From: Burhinus oedicnemus
Lineage: Eukaryota; Chordata; Aves; Charadriiformes; Burhinidae
Length of the DNA stretch: 64,000 nt
Direction of reading: 5' to 3'
Assembly: GCA_008921705.1 (NCBI GenBank)
Contig: VFFE01007633.1
Span: forward strand, 3,084,753-3,148,752
The notes below the pieces were generated by a model, which worked only from the letters and a program-made list of their open reading frames with translations, had not been told where the DNA came from and did no database searches. Below are positions 1 through 13,440 of this stretch, in pieces (the first letter of the stretch is position 1; each line of letters begins with the position of its first letter). The translations under genes were made by a program, and so were the position numbers.

Positions 1-526
1 TGTATGTGCTTGCTTTAAGTTGCTGTCCTTAGTGTTGTTTCTGTTCCTTGTCACCCCTCTTATTTGTGGCTCCTTCAAACTGTGTTTATCCAGGGAGTGA
101 TGAGGTGCTGATATAAAGACATTTGTGATAATCAAAACCCTTCTGGGTTCCTCTGTGGTGTGAGGACCTAGCACTCTACCTCTGCCTGCCTTCCTGCCAT
201 GTCTCTTTACACATGCTTTCTTATACACCAGACACAGCTTGCTGTGTATCAAGAATAGGCATGGAGGGGAACCGTGTAATTTTAACCCGTGGGAGAGAAG
301 CTCTATATAGTAGGGAACAGGGCACACATCTGTAGATACCAAAAACCTGTAAGTAAGAACAGCAAGAAAGTTTCATTTTCACTGTTTTGGGGAGACTTCC
401 ATGCCAGCTAAAGATCAGAAGGAGCACTGATAACTTACGGATTTTTCTTTGTGTTCACTGAAGTAATCTTGGAAGGGTTGGCAAGGCATCCATGGACATA
501 AGAGTGTGCAGAGGGATTCTCAGAAG
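1..526. other. Unassigned intergenic DNA
   Basis: I see no exon, RNA gene or transposon here. The small open frame at 221-427 on the minus strand has no recognisable family. Confidence 0.6.
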
Positions 527-586
527 CCATTGAAAACCACTGTAAGCCACTGTCAGCCGTTGTAAACTGCTGTAAGCCATTATTTT
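527..586 (+). repeat. Short 10-bp minisatellite (about 6 units)
   Basis: Consecutive 10-mers CCATTGAAAA, CCACTGTAAG, CCACTGTCAG, CCGTTGTAAA, CTGCTGTAAG and CCATTATTTT form an imperfect tandem array with consensus CCACTGTAAG. Confidence 0.7.
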
Positions 587-3500
587 GCTCAGCATACACA
601 AAGTCTTAAGGTCTCACATTTTTGAGTGACTTGAACCAAATTTTGTCCTTGGATGCACTGGGATACAAAGTATTTGTGTCTATTCATACAAATTTTTGGA
701 AAGTTGAGTGTCAAGGTGTTTTTTTATTAAGTATTAATAATAGCTATATGCATATTTCGTTAGAGGTCTTCATCAAAGCCATGAGGTGTGTATCAAAGGA
801 AACTCTCTTTCCTGGTGTCGTACACGTCATACAACCTTCACCAGAGACATTGCTAGAATGGGAAATCCCCTTGGGAAATGAATCTGGAGAGATAAAACAA
901 AGGTGAATGATGAAACAGGGACAAAAAGGAAGAAAAAAAGAATTTCCCCTTTGCTATTTAGATACCTGTTGTGACTTTGTTCAAAGCAGCAGTCTACCGG
1001 TGGTTCCTTAGATTTCTAAAAAGTAGTATTATTTTGCCAAGAGAAACATAAACACCTCACAGTGAAGCATATTTACATGGGAACTTTCTACAGGGCCTTG
1101 AAACACCACCAACATTTCATTCTGCGTAAACAGTCACCTATACTACAGATGACATGTAAAATCTGTACGTGTAAATCTGTTGAAGCCTGCACAAACGCAC
1201 TGGTCATGTGAATAGTCTTGTTAGCATCATCTGAGCTTCCTGGGCACTGGAGTGTCAGAGAGTAATGCCTGGATCAGTGACGTCTAGTAATTGTGTTTGC
1301 AATGGACGTGACAATGGTAACGCTATGCCACCTGAAGTTCACAACCTCTTGAGAAAGAGATTCCTTAGCGTGAAACAGTTCAGAGAAGTGGCACTTTTGG
1401 ACTTACTTTTACTGAGAAAGAAAAAGGTATAGAGAAAGAGTAAAGGACATAGGAGCCTGAAAATACTCAGAAGTTATAAATAGTGAACATATGTATCAGT
1501 ATGGTGTTAGATCTCCCAAGAAACGAGCTCTCCTAAGCTCTTGCTTCCTATTTCCCTGCTGACAAGCTGGCAGCAGGAGGGCAAAGAGAAGCTGCACCTT
1601 AGCCAAGCAGCTGTGTCTTTGCACAGTTACGGTGTGAAAATGTCTCTCTGCCTGCCTCCACACAGTGCTGTGCTCCAGTTTCAATCCGCATGAGCCACCC
1701 AGGAGATACAGGCCAGGTGCTCATAAGGAAGATGGCATCAGCCGCACTGTCCATAGATGAACTGCATGCACATCCAAAAGTAAAATGGAGAAACATATTC
1801 AGCTTTTCCTAGAAAAATGGGGAAAAAATGGTGGAAAAGGAAATCTAGATGTTCTGCCAGACGAATCCAGCCAAAAGTAAATATGGAAAAATATTATAGA
1901 GGAGCAGAAAAATTACATTGCTTGGCACATTTAAAATCAGCCATGCTGGTTTAACTGATAAAACCACTTGTAAGGAGCAATCCTACACTGCTGGCAGGTG
2001 ACAAGATGACCTAGTAATTTCTTTCCACTTGCACGTTCTTTGGCACTAATCTGTGCTACTTCACACCAATTTTGGACATTGGCAAAATCTATTGCTCATT
2101 CCGAGACTGCAAGCGAGAGCAGAACTGAGCAACCTGACCCTCTGATAACCCACTGGCTAATATGGAGTTATGTGTGTGATTTTCCAATTGCTTGTTTTCT
2201 GTACAGAAGGCATTTCTTGTTAAAAGCTACAATGGCTGCTAAGAGTGGGTAGCTCATATCACTACATCAAAACCAGACATTTGTCACATGTTTTTTTTTT
2301 TTTTAAAAAAAAGTTAATGCAGTTGGTAAATGTCTAGGAAGCCCAGCTGCACATGTGTTTCCATACCCTGTATGAACTAGGTCCATATGGGGCTTCGAGA
2401 ATCAGGTAAAAATGTGATAAAGGGAAAGAAAGTAATAACTTTGACTGTCCTTATATTCCACTATCTTCAGGTGAATTCTTATCCCTAAGGGTACTCTGAA
2501 AGTGACAGGTGTAATCTGCCCTAATAAAGCTCGGTCTGCTACAAATGGCTGTTGGAAGGGGCAGTGTAGGAGTGTATGAATCAGACAACCTCAGAGGAAT
2601 GGCCAACAGGAGTCAGAGCTAGCGGACCATTTTTCAGTTCTCGTTTTTTGCAGGAGTCTGTTCTTTCAGCAGCAGTCAACGGCTGGCGGCAGATAAATCT
2701 GTTTGTGTCATGCAGATTCTCCCCGATTGTTTTTCTTTCTCTGAAATAGAGATAATTTCATGTTCTTCCTACGCATGCTAAAAAATCACCAGTATTTACA
2801 TTAAATTGTCTTAAATGAATATAATAATATTGTATATACAGCACAAATTAAAGATGTGTTGTCATTAAAGTATTAGAGCCCGCCCAAAGTTTTGTGGCAT
2901 CCTACGTTATAACACATGGCAAGTCAAAACATTTTTTCCTCATGCTTGGTTCCTTCTGCATTTGCATTCCTACCTCAAATACAGCAATTGCCTGGGGCTT
3001 TCCTCAGATGATGAGGACTCTTCAGCCATTTTAAGGATTTCTGTGGTCTCTGAAGACTTCCTACTTGAGGCTAGAAGTGAGAAAGAAGATATGAATTCCA
3101 CATTGAAGCCTGGGGACTGCGAGGTGGCTAAGCTATGGTGCAATTTCCTCCTGTTTGAGTAAGGAGAAGTCAGGTAGAATATGCAAAAACAGTGTTTGGC
3201 TACTGACTGAAAAGGACCCCTTTGTGGTCTAAAAGGATATATAGGTTTAGTGCCACTGCAGTCTTTCCCAGAAAAGGACACATCATCTGTCAAAGAGATC
3301 ATATATTAGAAAGTGGGAGAATTTGGTCTTATTTTCACATTGGCACAGGAGATGAGATAAGGAAACTTCATTTAGCAGCTGAGTCTGATCTCAGAGATAC
3401 CAAGAATGTCTGTTCAGGAAAGAAACTTTAAGATCAGATTGCGCTGACGGCAATTATATCCACAATTATGTCACTTGCCTGTATAGTATCATGACTTTGC

Positions 3501-4669
3501 TGACATTCTTCCTTCTCTTTGTTTCTGTTCACGACAGCTAAGCAGGAATTTAAAAAATTTTGATGTTAAAAAATTATACAAAATCTGTGAAAACATTTTT
3601 GTTGGAATTTTGTTTCAATAATTTGCTTCTGCTGAAATCTTAAAGCCCCAAGTTGCAGGGGAGGGAGAGGTGAGAATAGCCAGATTTCAGCTGCTAAGAT
3701 TTGAAAATATTTTCATGTTCTGAGTGAAACATTGAAATATTGACATTCTTGCTGATAATATCGCTTTTTTTGAAAAAAAAAATGTTCAAAACTCAACTGA
3801 AGTCTTTCAAATAGGTCTACAGTAAATGTCAGTATTTTATTTTCTTTTTTTGGAGATGAGAGGGTCATTATGGATCGCAACTTGCAATATCTTAATGTAT
3901 AAACCATTTTGTATGTTCTGCCATATAACTAAAGATTTAGACTTCTGGAGGAGTTCTGTAACTTCCTATCTATCCTCTGTTTTTAAGCTGAGATGGCTAT
4001 AAAGCATCTAATTTAATACAGTAAGGCATACATGCTCAGAAAAATGATCCTAGCTTTCAGAACTACTCAGAAAATTAGTGGAATTTCTGACTAATAGTCA
4101 ACTTTATAGGCATAACCTATCTGAAATGTTGCTAAAATATGCCAACTCCTTTACTTGTCAAGCATATTAAAAATGACTAAAAAAGTCAAGAGTAACTCTG
4201 AATGTTCACTTATTATTACATTTTGAAGATGATTATAGCTCAGAGGCTGCCAAATCATCATGAAGGAAAGATGACAGTTTTCCAACCATTTGTTTTGTGT
4301 CACTCCTGCCACACAAGGCACACACAAGATTATCACAAAAGTCTGGATAAACTGTCTCTGATCACCTCCCACATGTGAAATCGATACACTGTGCTCATGA
4401 TGGGCACGCTCTTTTTTTCTCTATGAATGGTGCCATTAGGAGATGATTTCAGGAAGAAAGAAGCAAGCTCATAATTATTTTTAACAGAAATACAGTATTT
4501 TTGTCAATGTTAAAAAGAGCTGTCTACCTCAGCAGCTAATGTCTGAGTAGTTTCTTGAGTAATAGTTGGTTTTAAAAATAATTGCCTGAGCTCAGGGTAT
4601 ATGATGTTATGAAATAGAACAGACAAGTACCAGATTAAAACAAACAAAAAAATTTGTGCAAGATCAATT
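587..4669. other. Unassigned intergenic DNA
   Basis: This stretch is AT-rich with only short open frames. The longest are a 94-codon frame at 622-906 that begins at TTG and a 110-codon minus frame at 2970-3302. Neither resembles a known protein. Apart from the T14A8 tract there is no repeat I can name. Confidence 0.6.
2291..2312. repeat. T14A8 homopolymer pair
   Basis: Fourteen T are followed immediately by eight A. It is a simple-sequence tract, self-complementary in part. Confidence 0.9.
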
Positions 4670-4800
4670 TACACTTTATTGTAGTTTTTCCAAAGTATTT
4701 GTAGGGAATTGTATACAGTACGGCAGTAACAGGTAAGGTGTTTTCCCTGTCCCAAAGAACCTACAGCCTCAAAGTAGCATACCAAAATGTAGGATTAAAG
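4670..4800. repeat. Possible ancient dispersed repeat
   Basis: TGTATACAGTACGGCAGTAA followed by CCCTGTCCCAAAGAACCTAC resembles an old amniote repeat segment (CTGTACA...CCCTGCCCCAAAGAGCTTACAATCT). I cannot name the family, and the edges are guesses. Confidence 0.3.
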
Positions 4801-6523
4801 GCCAAAATAAGTAAGGATGCGAGATTATTACTGTGGATTATAAAGAAGAGAGTTAGCTTGGAGATACATGTTTGGGGGAAGACTGCAGAATGAGTGAGAA
4901 GAGGGTCTAACAGATGAAAGCAGAAAAGGTATCCTAGCAGGACAGAAGGAAGGAAGCAAAGCAGATAAAAGGAGCAGGAAAATGAAAGGACTGGGAAGAA
5001 CAAAAGAACAAGAGAAGGAAGATAAAAGCAGGGGTGAGGTGATGAGATATGCAAAATTCTACACAGACACAAAATTAAAAACACACCTTGGTGTGTACAA
5101 AACTTACCCACACCTTTTCACTCACAGATCACTTATGCTACCTGATAGTTCCATAGATATGCACTCCATTTCACAAATATAAAGGTATATAAAATCCACG
5201 TCCAATTAACTTCCTGTCTAAATCAGATACAACCCTCAGCTGAGCAGCGATTTATGTACATATTGAACTTATTACCATGAGACATCGCATTGATTATTAG
5301 TAGGGCTATACACTGTCCTGAATCTTGATATGTAAATAGATACAGGTTGAGACCTCTATGTGTATGCTTCCCACTTTATTTCCAGTCTAGTGCCACGCCT
5401 ATAACTCAGAACCTAGCTACCATCAAAAAACATAAAAGTGCACTGATGGTACCCAGTGCGACACTGGGATCTCATCGTGTGAGATCTTCAGGTGGTGAAA
5501 GAAGCACAGTGATCAAGTCAGGGAGCAGTGTTTAGGAGGCACTGCCTTCATGTATACTCAAGGCTGCAGACACTAATGTTTGGGTGAAGGTTTTCTTTTT
5601 GTTTCATTTGGTTTGGTGGTCAAACCCACCTTGCTCCAAGGGCCAACCGGTTGCAGGATACCAATGGGAAAGAAATTACAATGGTGGGCTTTGACATCAT
5701 ATTTGAGATGTAACATAACAACTGGTTTCAGAGCTGGAGTGTGGGGAAAGTCAACTACTAGAAGAAGATGCAAGAACCCATCACTCTGGCTGTGTGGATG
5801 TGCAGTAAAATCTGAGAAGGGATTTGAAAGCATCTATAAATGAGTATGGTGAATGTTAACCCAGACACACATTCATGTGAGTGTACACAGTCTTCTAAGC
5901 AGAGAGGCAAATATGCAAGTCGATGTAATTGGTAAAAGAGGGAGTGACAGCCATAACCATGCAGCTACACATTTCATCAGATGCTTACAGCTCTGAGACC
6001 CCCATTTTTACTGTTAGTTCATGTGGTGTTTGCAGCAGGGTGATCTTGCACTGAAGAAGTTTATCCTGATCTACAGTATCCATGCAGTCTAATACAGGAT
6101 GTGGCTGTAGGAAGAGGTAATATCAGTCCCAAAAGAGTCCTGTCATTTGGAATAACTATTTTCTGGCTCCCAGAATAAGGAAAATAAAGTATGGTCAGCT
6201 CCTCAGAGCCACTCATTTTTCATGGGTCTGATCAAAACATACCGTGTTTAATTAATCTAATAAATCCTGTCACACTTGACCTGGGTTTGCACTTTTCTCC
6301 TAGCCAAAATACAGCAGTATCCTCAAAGTCACTGGCCTGCTGACTCGCTACCAAATAAAATTGTCCTACTGGATGAGTCTGATCCTTCAACCACCAGTGG
6401 GTCAGCTCTGTAGCTGATGAGGAAGAGGAGAGCGCTTACTGCGAAGAGCAGAACACAGGGGTGGTCTCTCCTGCTCTCAGTACGGCAACTCCTGCCTGTT
6501 GGCTGAAGTCTTGAATGTTTGCC

Positions 6524-6560
6524 GAACATTTGCTGGAGCCCTGAACATTTGCTGGAGCCT
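6524..6560 (+). repeat. 19-bp tandem duplication
   Basis: GAACATTTGCTGGAGCCCT at 6524-6542 is followed directly by GAACATTTGCTGGAGCCT from 6543. A weaker related copy (GAATGTTTGCC) precedes it near 6513. Confidence 0.7.
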
Positions 6561-9537
6561 TTGCCGCAGCCTGGTTAGGATGGCTGGCTGCACTGCTTGC
6601 CTGTGCTGTGGGGAAGGGGGAAAGGAGAAAAAGCAGTGCTGGGAAAAGGGTTACATCAGGAATGCCTTGCAGGAAAGTGCTCCTGAGGGCTGTGGTGCTC
6701 CTTGGCACAGAGCAGGTAAGGGCAGATGGTTAGTCCTTTCCAGCCTTACTGACCTTTGGTTCCTTTCTGGACTTTTTGCCACAGAGATTGCTTAAAAGGT
6801 AGTCAGTCTGGTGTATATCTTTCACATATTGAAAACAAGCACATTAAAGGTGCCAGTGTTACGTACTGTTGCTATGTCTTCCTCAGCTTTAGGGCTTTTC
6901 TAGCAATTACAGGGAGGTGCCTATCACATTGATTACAGGCACTGTCAAGTTTGCCACTTCCCTTCATTACGTATGTCAGGTCTGTTACCCCAATACCAAT
7001 GGCAAAGGAGATAACATCACACACTTGTTCCCTCTCCTATCACCACATCCCAGATGTTTACAAGTGGTTTGGCATGCTTAGAAGTGATGGTGGGTAAGTT
7101 CTGTTTAACAGGCCAGAGTAAGAACTGCAGCAGTAGACATTAGGAGGGATGACTATGGGAGCAAAAGGGCTCTTACTTTGATCTGTATCAGATACTGGCT
7201 CCCATGGACAGCCTCATGGGTTATTTGGAAGTTTTGAACGTGTCCAGAATATCTATTTGGAGATCGAGGAGAAATATGTAGCAGATAATCTTGTCTCCAA
7301 ACACGTAAGAGATGCAAAACCATAGAACCTTCCAGAAATAGCAAAAGTGGTCTAATGACTGACCACAGTGAAGAGCTTGGTACTAGAAGGTAGGAGGGCA
7401 GTGCTTCTATCATAACAACCCTAAAAATTTCCTTATTCTGGGTTCAAAAGTGAGTCTGGACAATTTAAGATTCAGGCAGCTGCTCCTCTTTGAGGAAATA
7501 ATTTCTTGAAGGCTTTGTGGTATCTTTTTAGTGGTAGTGGTTACACCGCTGAAAATGACAAATACATCTGAAAACCATTGGCACTGCAGCCTGCACTGTC
7601 ATCCTGCATGTCCAACAGGTTTAATGTAAATGCTTGAGGAGGGAAGTTTATAGGTTTCTTTAAGTAGTGCTTTGTCTGTCCATTACCCATGGCTTCTCTG
7701 TGCTCTGTCAGAAGATTTGGCTAATATTGCATCATCTTGCTCAAGTAGAATCATGTTGCTGGGTTAGTATGTGGATTAGTGTGTGGATTAAAAGCTGCAG
7801 AAAGGTCTAATAAATAAAATGACATTGTCCATAGCTAAACAATGTTCACTTTTACATGCTGTTAAAACATTCTTGTTTATGTGCCAACATCACAAAATGC
7901 ATGATTTTGGTGGAGGTCACCTACTGTTGGAATTCAGTAATTTTTACTTTCTGTGTCCCTTTGCTTATGAATCAAAAGTTCAATAAGACTTACTGGTATG
8001 ACAGAGTCTAGACCTAGTTTATTTTTTTTGAACTACCATACAGTTCTGCAGTTCTCAAGTTTACTTCCAGTTGAACTTTGCTGAAGAAAGCATCTTTTTA
8101 TGGCTTTTACTTTTTAAGGATAGTTGTAGGTATATTAAGCAGGCCTGTATAATACAATTGGCAGGAAGGAAATTGTGTATCCAGAGGATTTAAAATAAAA
8201 GAGAACTTGACAGATAACATACGTTCACTTGGTATATACAATTTCTATTTAACCCAGGTTCTATTTTAACAACACTGAGAATCTCATTTCTCCTTCTCTT
8301 TCAAACCCAGAGCAATTGTTATAAATATAGATATTTGACAATTTGCTGTTTGAAAAAATTATTAAAATAGATGACATTATATCTAAGGCACCAGATGATA
8401 CTTTCAACATAGTAGTTTTCAGTTTAAATCTATTATCAGTGTATTTAACTTTCCTCCAAAATTTTTGTACATTTTAAGACAAAGCAGAATTCTCTGTTGC
8501 TGGAGGCAGCGAGGTCTTCAAAGCACCAATGAAAGCATTTTAAATCTTTATTAATGTTTATATACAGCTTCTCTAAAATATTCTAATGTGTCTACTTGTT
8601 TTAAGTAAATTTTTTTTTTCCTGAGCACAGTAACTTACACAATGTCTCTTAAAAAGTGTAATATGTCCTGGAAGCCTTTGCTAACAACTACGAAATTGTT
8701 AGTGTTTAATTGGTTGATGGACATTTTTAACTGAAATGATTTGCTCACCAGAAGGTAATGTGTAAAGCTTATCTGAATTTCTTCATTTGTCAGTGTTAAA
8801 TGCCCATGACCCAAAACATCTCCTTTCTTTCTAATAACTTTTTATTGCAATTAGCGACTGACTTTTCTCTCTACCATCTCCATTTTGTATCAACTCCTAA
8901 GAGAGTCTTTTACCTGTTTTATCCACATGCTAAATAGGTGAAAACACAATTTTTCTCTCTAGGAATATTTCTTTTTTTTTTTTTTGCAATGTTACCTGAG
9001 TTAACGCTCCTGTTGTTTGTATTTGAATTGTTACCCCGTTGTCTCCCTGACGTTAGTGGCTGCAGGAGAGAATTTCAGGTTAGGGATATATTTACATTGC
9101 TGGTTTTGCTGTGACCGCAGATGGTGCTGACATACCTGAGCAAGGCTGCAAAATCCACCAGGAAAGCTGAATAAATTGTTTAGAAGTCAACCAACACACA
9201 TCGCTTCACGCTGCTGCACTACCCTGCTGCCACCTGAGTGCCAATACCCATCTAATCCATTTGAAACTAGCTTAGAGATGTCATTTGAGCCTGCAGCCAG
9301 CCTTCAGAGACAGTGCAGGTCAGGTCTACCTTTAGAGGAAGTAAAAATGACTCAGGAACTAACATGCCCATGAGCTTGGTGAAGTAACCAGTGATGTTCT
9401 CGGTGCAACAGTGACAGGAACTCCTGAGACTGCAGCCTCATAAACAGCAGTTAAGCTTCACGGAAAAATAAGCAGCAGAGGAGGCATTAGGCCATTTCAT
9501 AGGTGCCAGACTGAAATTGCAAATCTCTACTTACTGG

Positions 9538-9565
9538 AAAACAAAACAAAACGAAACAAAACAAT
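9538..9565 (+). repeat. (AAAAC)n pentanucleotide microsatellite
   Basis: About five AAAAC-type units, one with a G interruption (ACGAAAC), lie in otherwise unremarkable AT-rich DNA. Confidence 0.7.
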
Positions 9566-12495
9566 AATTTATATGATTCCCTAACTGCAATGGGACTGAC
9601 CTGACGTTGCTGTCCAGACTCAGTTCTCAATAGACCTCGACTAGTATTTCAAGACAATTATTTTATTAGTTTGATCAGTGGATTAAATTACACAATTCTG
9701 AGAAATCATATCACATTTACATAGTCAGTCTTTTGCTGTCACGGTTTATAGGAACCTTATTACACGCAAACATGTATCTCTGTGAGTTTGACAAGCACAG
9801 GCCCTCATCCTTGACCCTTAATATTAAAAATTATGGGTTTGTGGTGAATTCAATTATTTGTCTAAAAAATATTTAATAGAGATTTTTCTTTTAGCTTATT
9901 CCATGCAACTGAAAGCACAAAACTTAGAAAGCACGAATGGTCGCTTCAGAGCTCAAGGAAATGGTAGTTAGCTGTTTTCTGATTTCAGAGAAAAGCTATG
10001 CCAACAGTTGTCTGTGCTGACTTTACAAAATTCTCTCACAGCAGCATAAACTGGGAAACACTCTGTCTGCCAGAAGTATTCTTTCCCTGTTCTTTACTTC
10101 ATAAAAATTTCACTTGCAGAATAAACTTATTTCTTAATGGATTAGCAACACCCAAGCACCGTTTCAGCCTAATACAAGCAGCGAAAGCCATGCAAGTTAC
10201 TGCCAATCTAAAACTGAAACTCAATGTCTTTTAGCTTCACACGGTCATTGGAAAGGTCCTCTATTGGCCTTTGTAGATATAGGAAATCTCACTCATTTAT
10301 TATATCTAAAACAGTATGACTTCTCAGAAGTGCAAACTGCACTTTCTATCATTTTTATCACCACTTATAAAAATGGTTCTAAACTCCTAAAAACATCTAA
10401 CAGCCTTTGTACAATTTGCCCTTCAAATACTTTGAGCTTTGATTAATATCCTTGAGCTTAGACATGCTGCTACTTTGGAGTTGTTTCTTCCAGTTTAAAT
10501 TAAGCTTTGCTTCTGAGTCTGCAATATTGGGCAAAAGGAGAATTTAAGCCTACTCAGTATTTACACAAGAGACCACAACCCGGGGAACCAGTGAGGCTGT
10601 GATTTCACCATTCTTAACACCAGACATGCATTACCACATCCCTAAACAAGACAGACTTGTCCTGGGTCACACAGGGGTACACAATCACGCTGCAGAGAAT
10701 AAATGGGCAGGCAGCCACAAGACATGATGCACTGATTTGGTCAGATTAATGTTTTTAATTTCAGCTTGATGTCAGCTACAGGAAGACAGACAATAACATA
10801 CAGTGAACATCTACATTGAATTCCATACAGCATTTGATCTATTTATCAAATACTAGTGCCTGTTCATGACGACGCCATCATAGTCAATTAGAACAAAGTT
10901 TCACAAATCTCTGCTCTTAAGAACAACTCTTATTCTTGTTGACTTCATTTGACATTAATAAGAATGTTTATCTTGCTTGGGCAGGTAATACTGTATTTCC
11001 TGTGACCTTGTAAGAACCGAGAAAACAAAAAGGTCATAGAAATCAATTGATCTCAAAATTTTATATATTCAAAATATCAGCCACTCAGTATTTCAGCACT
11101 GCAAAATCATCACAAACAGATCTTTGAATAAATGTAAAACATTTCTATGATATTTGAAGTTCCTTTTAATAGCATCCCTATTTTAGCTTTTACCAGTTCT
11201 GGTGTAAATCAAAGTATCTGCCTGAAGTGGGATAAAAGGTCACTTCCCTTTTTATGTGCACTGAGAATTTAAACCATTTTTCAAAACTCCTGAATTCCTG
11301 AAATGTTCATCTGACAATAGGAAAAATGCTACACGGATAATGGGAAAGCCTTAGTGACTGAATATAGTACCACCTGTTATCTGCTGACACTTACATACAG
11401 CTTCAGAGTTGTTTATTCATTGATGGAGATCATTGGTTGCTACTAATGAATTATGTTATTTGAAGCAGCCAGGCAGAAAGATGGAATACCAGTGCTGAAC
11501 AACACAACCTGTCGGCAACACAAAATGCTTTTACAAGCCTGTGCTTGGCAGTTGGAGGTAAAATAATCTTTCTCCCACCACATTAAGAATGCAATGGAAA
11601 TGTACATCTATAGAACTGCACAGGCTTATTTTAATTACATAAACCTGTGACACAGCATATCTCAGAGACCAGACCCAAGTGCAGGAATTTAAAGTAGCTG
11701 ACATACAGAGGGAATCATTCATGTGGAAATTATATCCTCATCATTTTACTAAAGCCCTGTCAAAAGACTTGGATTGCAATAATCAGCCCAGACCTCCAGG
11801 GCTAAGAACAATCCACAGCACAGAGGTGGCTCTGGTGGTTCTAGTGGCTCTAAATATTTTTCCAAGTTCTGCCTTGTTTACAAATTACCATTTTTGGGTG
11901 GAATTATTAAAAACAGACCAATGCTAAGTTCCAACAACCTGGTATTTCAGAAATGAACTCCAAGGTCTAGCATGTCATACCTGTCAACATCCTGGACAAA
12001 ATTAGTGCTTCTGACCCTGGCAAAGCATCAAGGTAGCTCTGAAGGTTGTAAGAGATTCAATAGGGAACAGTCACTAAACACACAAAATTCTTCAGGTATT
12101 TTAAACACAACCCAAGAAATAACTCTGTAGTATGACGTTTCCTTTTATTAATCCTTCCTGCACTGGACACTGAACTAGAGATGGGACCAAACTTGGCCAA
12201 ATCCTTAGCAGTGGCAGAGAAAAAACCCACCCCCCTATTGTGCAACAACTCAGATATGGGCATTAGTACGCTAATAATATCACTGTTTCTTATCAGTTCT
12301 AAGAGTGGGTTTACCTTCATGCTGAATAATAGCAATGATAAAAGCAATCCCGTAAGACTACAGAGGAGTGCACTAAAGACTGATCGCATATCACCACACA
12401 GGCTTAGTGACTCATTATTTAGAAACATATAAAAGGAAAGATACCAGAGGATACTTGTGGAAAAAGTACCACTCCCAGTTTCCTTATGGATCATC

Positions 12496-12537
12496 CTCCC
12501 TTCCCTCCTGCACATCTGCATGCAGGAGGACAGGGAG
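12496..12537. repeat. Inverted repeat, 6 + 9 bp stem
   Basis: CTCCCT (12496-12501) pairs with AGGGAG (12532-12537). After a 2x2 internal loop, CCTCCTGCA (12504-12512) pairs with TGCAGGAGG (12521-12529) around an 8-nt loop. At 42 nt it is shorter than a usual pre-miRNA. Confidence 0.7.
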
Positions 12538-13248
12538 CTGGCGACAGGAACCAACCTTGCATGGCCTACATTAGGTCAAACAAACATAGCAGTTAACTTT
12601 CAGGCATATTGGAGCTACTCTGTTATTAATCCAATTTAGGATGGATCTCAAATTGAGATGTGGAAAGAGGTAAAGAAGAGCTTGGTTTAATCTTTCCCAA
12701 ACATCATGCAACGGTGACAGCTTTTTGCACAAGGAAAACCAAGCTGTGCTCCAAAAAAGGATGTAGCAATGAATTCAGAGAAAAGCAATCCCTGAAAGCA
12801 GGCAACAAAGTCCTTCCTACTGCTTTTCCTGAGGTGATATGCTTCAGTAGAGCCCTTGTCCTGGGCAGCACCAACAGCACCATGTAGTCAGTGGTATTTT
12901 GGAGAAGGAACAAATAAAAGCAGGATTATTTTATGTAGCAACACAACGCGGTATTTCAACGATAGGAAGAATGAGAAATTGTAGGAAAAATTTATGTCAA
13001 AGATAGACATGCTAAATATCTGTAAGGTTTCATGGAACATGCATGTAAGTGAAATAAAAATGAGAATGAAAGATACAAAATGCATGTTCATCCATCTAAA
13101 AGAGCTTTAAATATGTACATAAAATATATGGAATGGTAAGACACAAGAATGGCAGAGGCATTTAATATGGCTACTAGTGCAGGAAAGTACAGAACTTTAA
13201 GAAAAAGAAATATAAGGAAAATAAAGGAAAGCAAAACTGATAACACCT

Positions 13249-13440
13249 TGTTGTGGTTTAGCCTCAGCCAGCAACAAAGAACCATGCAGCCACTCGCTCA
13301 CGCCCCCCCCAGCTGTGGGGGAGAATCAGAAGAAAAAGGCAAAACTTGTGGGGTGAGATAAAGGCAGTTTAACAGAACAGCAAAGGAAAGAGGAACCCAA
13401 CAATAATAATACTGATAGAGGAATGTACAAAACATGATTA
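13249..13440 (-). mobile_element. Truncated LTR of the same ERVL-type family
   Basis: TGTTGTGGTTTAGCCTCAGC and the following roughly 185 bp align by eye, as the reverse complement, with the last third of the LTR at 55564-56119. Shared blocks are the C-rich tract, AAAACTTGTGGG, GAGATAAAG-CAGTTTA and ACAATAATAATA. The U3 part is absent. Weaker similarity may reach 13470. No internal retroviral sequence follows. Confidence 0.75.

Larger units (their letters stand above)
4801..13248. other. Unassigned intergenic DNA
   Basis: No recognisable exon occurs. It contains the 19-bp duplication at 6524, the AAAAC microsatellite at 9538 and the hairpin at 12496. A 165-codon minus-strand frame at 12057-12554 starts with TTG and overlaps an 83-codon forward frame. 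I treat both as chance. Confidence 0.6.

Noticed and set aside
622..906. A 94-codon forward open frame
   Set aside because: It begins with TTG, shows no domain, and is not followed by a splice site or signal that would support a gene.
10640..10710. GTCCTGGGTCACACAGGGG, reminiscent of a MIR segment
   Set aside because: The similarity is confined to one short block and the flanks do not follow the MIR pattern.
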